A stretch of DNA of 25,683 bases, taken from positions 1-25,683 of the IMG/VR virus record IMGVR_UViG_3300029787_000039. One strand, given 5' to 3'. This stretch comes from a virus. Positions within the stretch are counted from its first letter, which is position 1. Each line of letters starts with the position of its first letter. Positions 23,301 through 25,683 of this stretch are shown one piece after another. The position numbers were made by a program, and so were the translations under genes. The notes beneath the pieces were generated by a model. The model did not search any database. It was not told where the DNA came from and worked only from the letters and a program-made list of their open reading frames with translations.

Positions 23301-25683
23301 TTATTCTCCTTTTAAAGTTTTAATTTCGTCTTTTAATTCGTCAACTTGTGATGACAATTCTTGTACTGCTTTAATTAGAGGGATTACAAACATCTCTCTA
23401 CTCATTACTTGACTACCATCTTTACGTTCTTTCCACCCTGCAAAAGTATCACATTCAGCATTGTCTAATGCTTGCTTGATATCCTGTGCAATCATACCGT
23501 GCATTACAATATCAGTATCTACACTGCTTTCCTCAGAGTATTCATTCCATTCTTTTGGATACTCGTTAGAGGGTTTCCACTGATATGTAACAGTTTTTAA
23601 ATCGTTGACAAAATCAAGTCCAAGTTTGTCTTCTTGGATATTTCTTTTCTTACGTCTATCTGATGTTCGTGTCCAAGCAGCATCAGTATCAAATTCGTTA
23701 GTAACAACACTATTTGTTGTACCAAAAGAAAATTGGTAATCTTCAGTACCTGCTATCGCAGAACCAATAACAATTTGAAAATTACCATCATTAGCACTAG
23801 GGTCAGTGTCTCTTCCTATGCAAACATTATAAGTACCAGTTGTAATAACATCACCAGCATTAGTCCCAACTGCCGTGTTATTATCTGAAGTAGTAGTTGC
23901 AACACCTGCTGCTGTTCCTATGAAAACATTGTTGTCACCTGAAGTAATAGCGTGACCAGCCGTATATCCTATAGCAATATTACCTCCACCAGCGACTACG
24001 TTATAAAGAGCATTATCACCCACAACAACATTTCGTATTCCTGTCACAGCACCAGAAGCAGCAGCATTATCACCTATGATTATATTTGATCCACCTGTTG
24101 TAAGTGCGGCTCCTGCGTTATTACCTATTATGACGTTTTCAGAAGCAGTGGTCATTGCTGTACCAGCAGACTGACCAATAATAACTGATGTATGGCCTGT
24201 TGTTACAGCATCACCAGCCAAAGCACCAATAAAAGTATTACTTGCACCTGTCGTTACTGCTCCACCAGCGAGAAAACCTACTAAAGTATTATTCGCCGCC
24301 GTAGTGTGCGCTGTCCCAGCAGCAGACCCCACAAATGTATTCTGAGTGCCTGTCGTAACAGCATCGCCAGAAGTAGCTCCAAGAAAAGTGTTGTTTGTTC
24401 CTGTAGTTACCGCAGTACCAGAATCATAACCGATGAAAGTATTAGTACCTCCTGTCGTAACAGCATCCCCAGCATAAGCACCTACAAAAACATTACTAGA
24501 AGCAGTTGTTAAAGTAGCACCTGCTTGTGAACCAAAGGCTGTGTTGTTTGTGCCATCTGTACACGCTCCAAGAGCGTTGTGGCCCATAGCAGTATGTTGA
24601 CCAGTTGTTGTACAAGCATCCAGTGCATTAGCACCTACTGCGGTATTACTGCTTGCCGTTGTGTTTGCTCCAAGAGCAGAATGACCTACAGCAGTATTTG
24701 ATCCACCTGTTGTATTTGCAATTAAAGAAGAACTACCAAAAGCATTGTTTAATGTTCCTGTCGTATTTGCACCAAGTGCATGATGACCAAAAGCTGAATT
24801 GTCATTAGCCGTTGTATTAGCGTCTAATGCACCAGTACCAAAAGCACAAAGAGATTGGCCTGTGGTATTTGCTCCTAAAGCACCATAACCAAAAGCATTT
24901 ACATTTGTTCCTGTAGTAGTTGCATCTCCAGCATGGCTACCCATGATAGTATTAGAAGCACCAGTTGTTACTGCACTACCAGCACCAAATCCAACAAATG
25001 TACTGTTACTAGCTGTGGTTTGTGCGTCACCAGCAGCATTTCCTATTATGACGTTATAAGAACCTTCTGTAACGGCAGTACCAGCTTGATAACCTACATA
25101 AACATTATCAGTGCCTGATGTATTTGCTGCTCCTGCTTCATACCCAATACCAGTTAAAGACCCTACTGTTGTTACAGCACCTAATGCTCCATAGCCTACA
25201 GCCGTATGGTTTCCACCAGTTGTTATTGCATCACCAGCCGCTGTTCCTATTGCAACACTGTTTGAACCTGTAGTATTTGCACCAAGAGCATTTTGTCCAA
25301 GTGCTGTGTTATTATTTCCTGTAGTGTTAGCATCCAGACAAGCAGCACCTACGGCTGTACTTCCATAACCATCTGTATTAGTACCAAGAGCAGAAGCTCC
25401 TACTGCTGTCATACTACCTACAGTTGTTACAGCACCTAATGCACCATAGCCTACAGCCGTATGGTTTCCACTAGTTGTTACTGCGTCACCTGCTTGAAAA
25501 CCTAGAAATGTATTATTAGCACCAGTTGTTACTTGTCTACCAGCATCATACCCTATACCTGTATTATAACCAGCAGTTGTAAGCGCACCTAATGACCCTC
25601 TACCTACTGCAACATTCTGAGTGCCCGTAGTTGAAGTATTTAATGCACCATATCCAACAGCCGTATTGGATGCACCTGTATTT
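23301..25683 (-). CDS. Tail fibre with 17-residue repeats and S74 intramolecular chaperone (5' end outside window)
   Basis: The frame is open to the right edge, giving about 793 residues of an incomplete protein; the ATG at 25412 is internal, since repeats continue upstream of it. At least 37 units of 17 residues, consensus T-A/F-V-G-x-x-A-G-x-A-x-T-T-G-x-x-N, form a trimeric beta-roll shaft resembling YadA-head-type repeats. The C-terminal ~120 residues are a Peptidase_S74 domain: catalytic Ser at 23661-23663 in TSDRRKKRNI, with Lys five residues later as in endosialidase fibres, then HGMIAQDI and a final coiled coil VQELSSQVDELKDEIKTLKG. The chaperone should cut itself off before that Ser after trimerisation. 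Receptor binding is likely. Confidence 0.9.
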   Translation of the reverse strand, partial: NTGASNTAVGYGALNTSTTGTQNVAVGRGSLGALTTAGYNTGIGYDAGRQVTTGANNTFLGFQAGDAVTTSGNHTAVGYGALGAVTTVGSMTAVGASALGTNTDGYGSTAVGAACLDANTTGNNNTALGQNALGANTTGSNSVAIGTAAGDAITTGGNHTAVGYGALGAVTTVGSLTGIGYEAGAANTSGTDNVYVGYQAGTAVTEGSYNVIIGNAAGDAQTTASNSTFVGFGAGSAVTTGASNTIMGSHAGDATTTGTNVNAFGYGALGANTTGQSLCAFGTGALDANTTANDNSAFGHHALGANTTGTLNNAFGSSSLIANTTGGSNTAVGHSALGANTTASSNTAVGANALDACTTTGQHTAMGHNALGACTDGTNNTAFGSQAGATLTTASSNVFVGAYAGDAVTTGGTNTFIGYDSGTAVTTGTNNTFLGATSGDAVTTGTQNTFVGSAAGTAHTTAANNTLVGFLAGGAVTTGASNTFIGALAGDAVTTGHTSVIIGQSAGTAMTTASENVIIGNNAGAALTTGGSNIIIGDNAAASGAVTGIRNVVVGDNALYNVVAGGGNIAIGYTAGHAITSGDNNVFIGTAAGVATTTSDNNTAVGTNAGDVITTGTYNVCIGRDTDPSANDGNFQIVIGSAIAGTEDYQFSFGTTNSVVTNEFDTDAAWTRTSDRRKKRNIQEDKLGLDFVNDLKTVTYQWKPSNEYPKEWNEYSEESSVDTDIVMHGMIAQDIKQALDNAECDTFAGWKERKDGSQVMSREMFVIPLIKAVQELSSQVDELKDEIKTLKGE
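23709..25683. repeat. Tandem 51-bp (17-codon) degenerate repeat array in fibre gene
   Basis: About 37 head-to-tail units with very regular 51-nt spacing (one 54-nt unit) span most of the fibre gene. Units diverge at the DNA level, but two 73-nt stretches (25163-25235 and 25418-25490) differ at only five positions, exactly five units (255 nt) apart. The left limit is approximate, because the last units degenerate into the chaperone junction. Confidence 0.85.

Noticed and set aside
25402-25412. ATG at 25412 as start of the S74 fibre
   Set aside because: The same frame continues with perfect 17-residue repeat units to the window edge, so this Met is internal.
23709-25683. Regularly spaced repeats that might suggest a CRISPR array
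   Set aside because: The units are in-frame 17-codon protein repeats with diverged DNA and no invariant repeat/variable spacer structure.

Overview
The window is an AT-rich, densely packed stretch of a tailed bacteriophage genome (Caudoviricetes), most likely a marine podovirus-like phage of an aquatic alphaproteobacterium. The phage call rests on a terminase small subunit, a holin, an M15 endolysin, very large virion proteins and two tail-fibre-type proteins. The marine/alphaproteobacterial call is inference from the gene mix (class II ribonucleotide reductase, DUF3310, DUF1289, GTA-type holin, MazG-like and NifU-like genes). It may resemble HMO-2011-type phages of SAR116/SAR11/Roseobacter hosts, but no search was run. 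Large terminase, portal and capsid genes are not in the window.

The left third (about 1-8814) is read on the + strand. It opens with DUF3310 and a complete class II (B12-dependent) ribonucleotide reductase, coupled to a small DUF1289 Cys-motif gene. A near-ideal sigma-70-type promoter overlaps the end of that gene. Downstream lie a small coiled-coil gene, an HNH-AP2 endonuclease, and a sugar/methyl-transfer block: a DxD glycosyltransferase, a 792-residue glycosyltransferase-methyltransferase-DUF115 fusion, and a separate methyltransferase. Then come a GTA-type holin, a 35-residue membrane peptide, the terminase small subunit and a class 1-type dihydroorotate dehydrogenase-like enzyme.

The two strands converge on a 113-nt spacer (8815-8927) with long inverted repeats. 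Everything to its right is read on the - strand as one long tightly packed unit, running from beyond the right edge back to 8928. In transcription order: a 17-residue-repeat tail fibre with S74 autoproteolytic chaperone (5' end outside the window), three small genes, a tail-collar fibre with internal beta repeats, a P22 gp10-like tail/stabilisation protein, small tail-associated genes, two giant probable ejection proteins (950 and 1263 residues), a lysis cluster (membrane/coiled-coil protein, M15 endolysin, two small membrane proteins), and finally MazG-like, unknown and NifU-like genes.

Most relevant points for follow-up: the mazG-like gene lies exactly between two perfect 26-bp direct repeats that also carry the overlapping stop/start signals, so it looks like an excisable single-gene cassette. 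The phage carries a DHODH-like gene whose class 1 motifs are intact, alongside RNR and MazG, which points to pyrimidine supply. It also has a NifU-type Fe-S scaffold and a glycan-modification block headed by a consensus promoter and a homing-type endonuclease.
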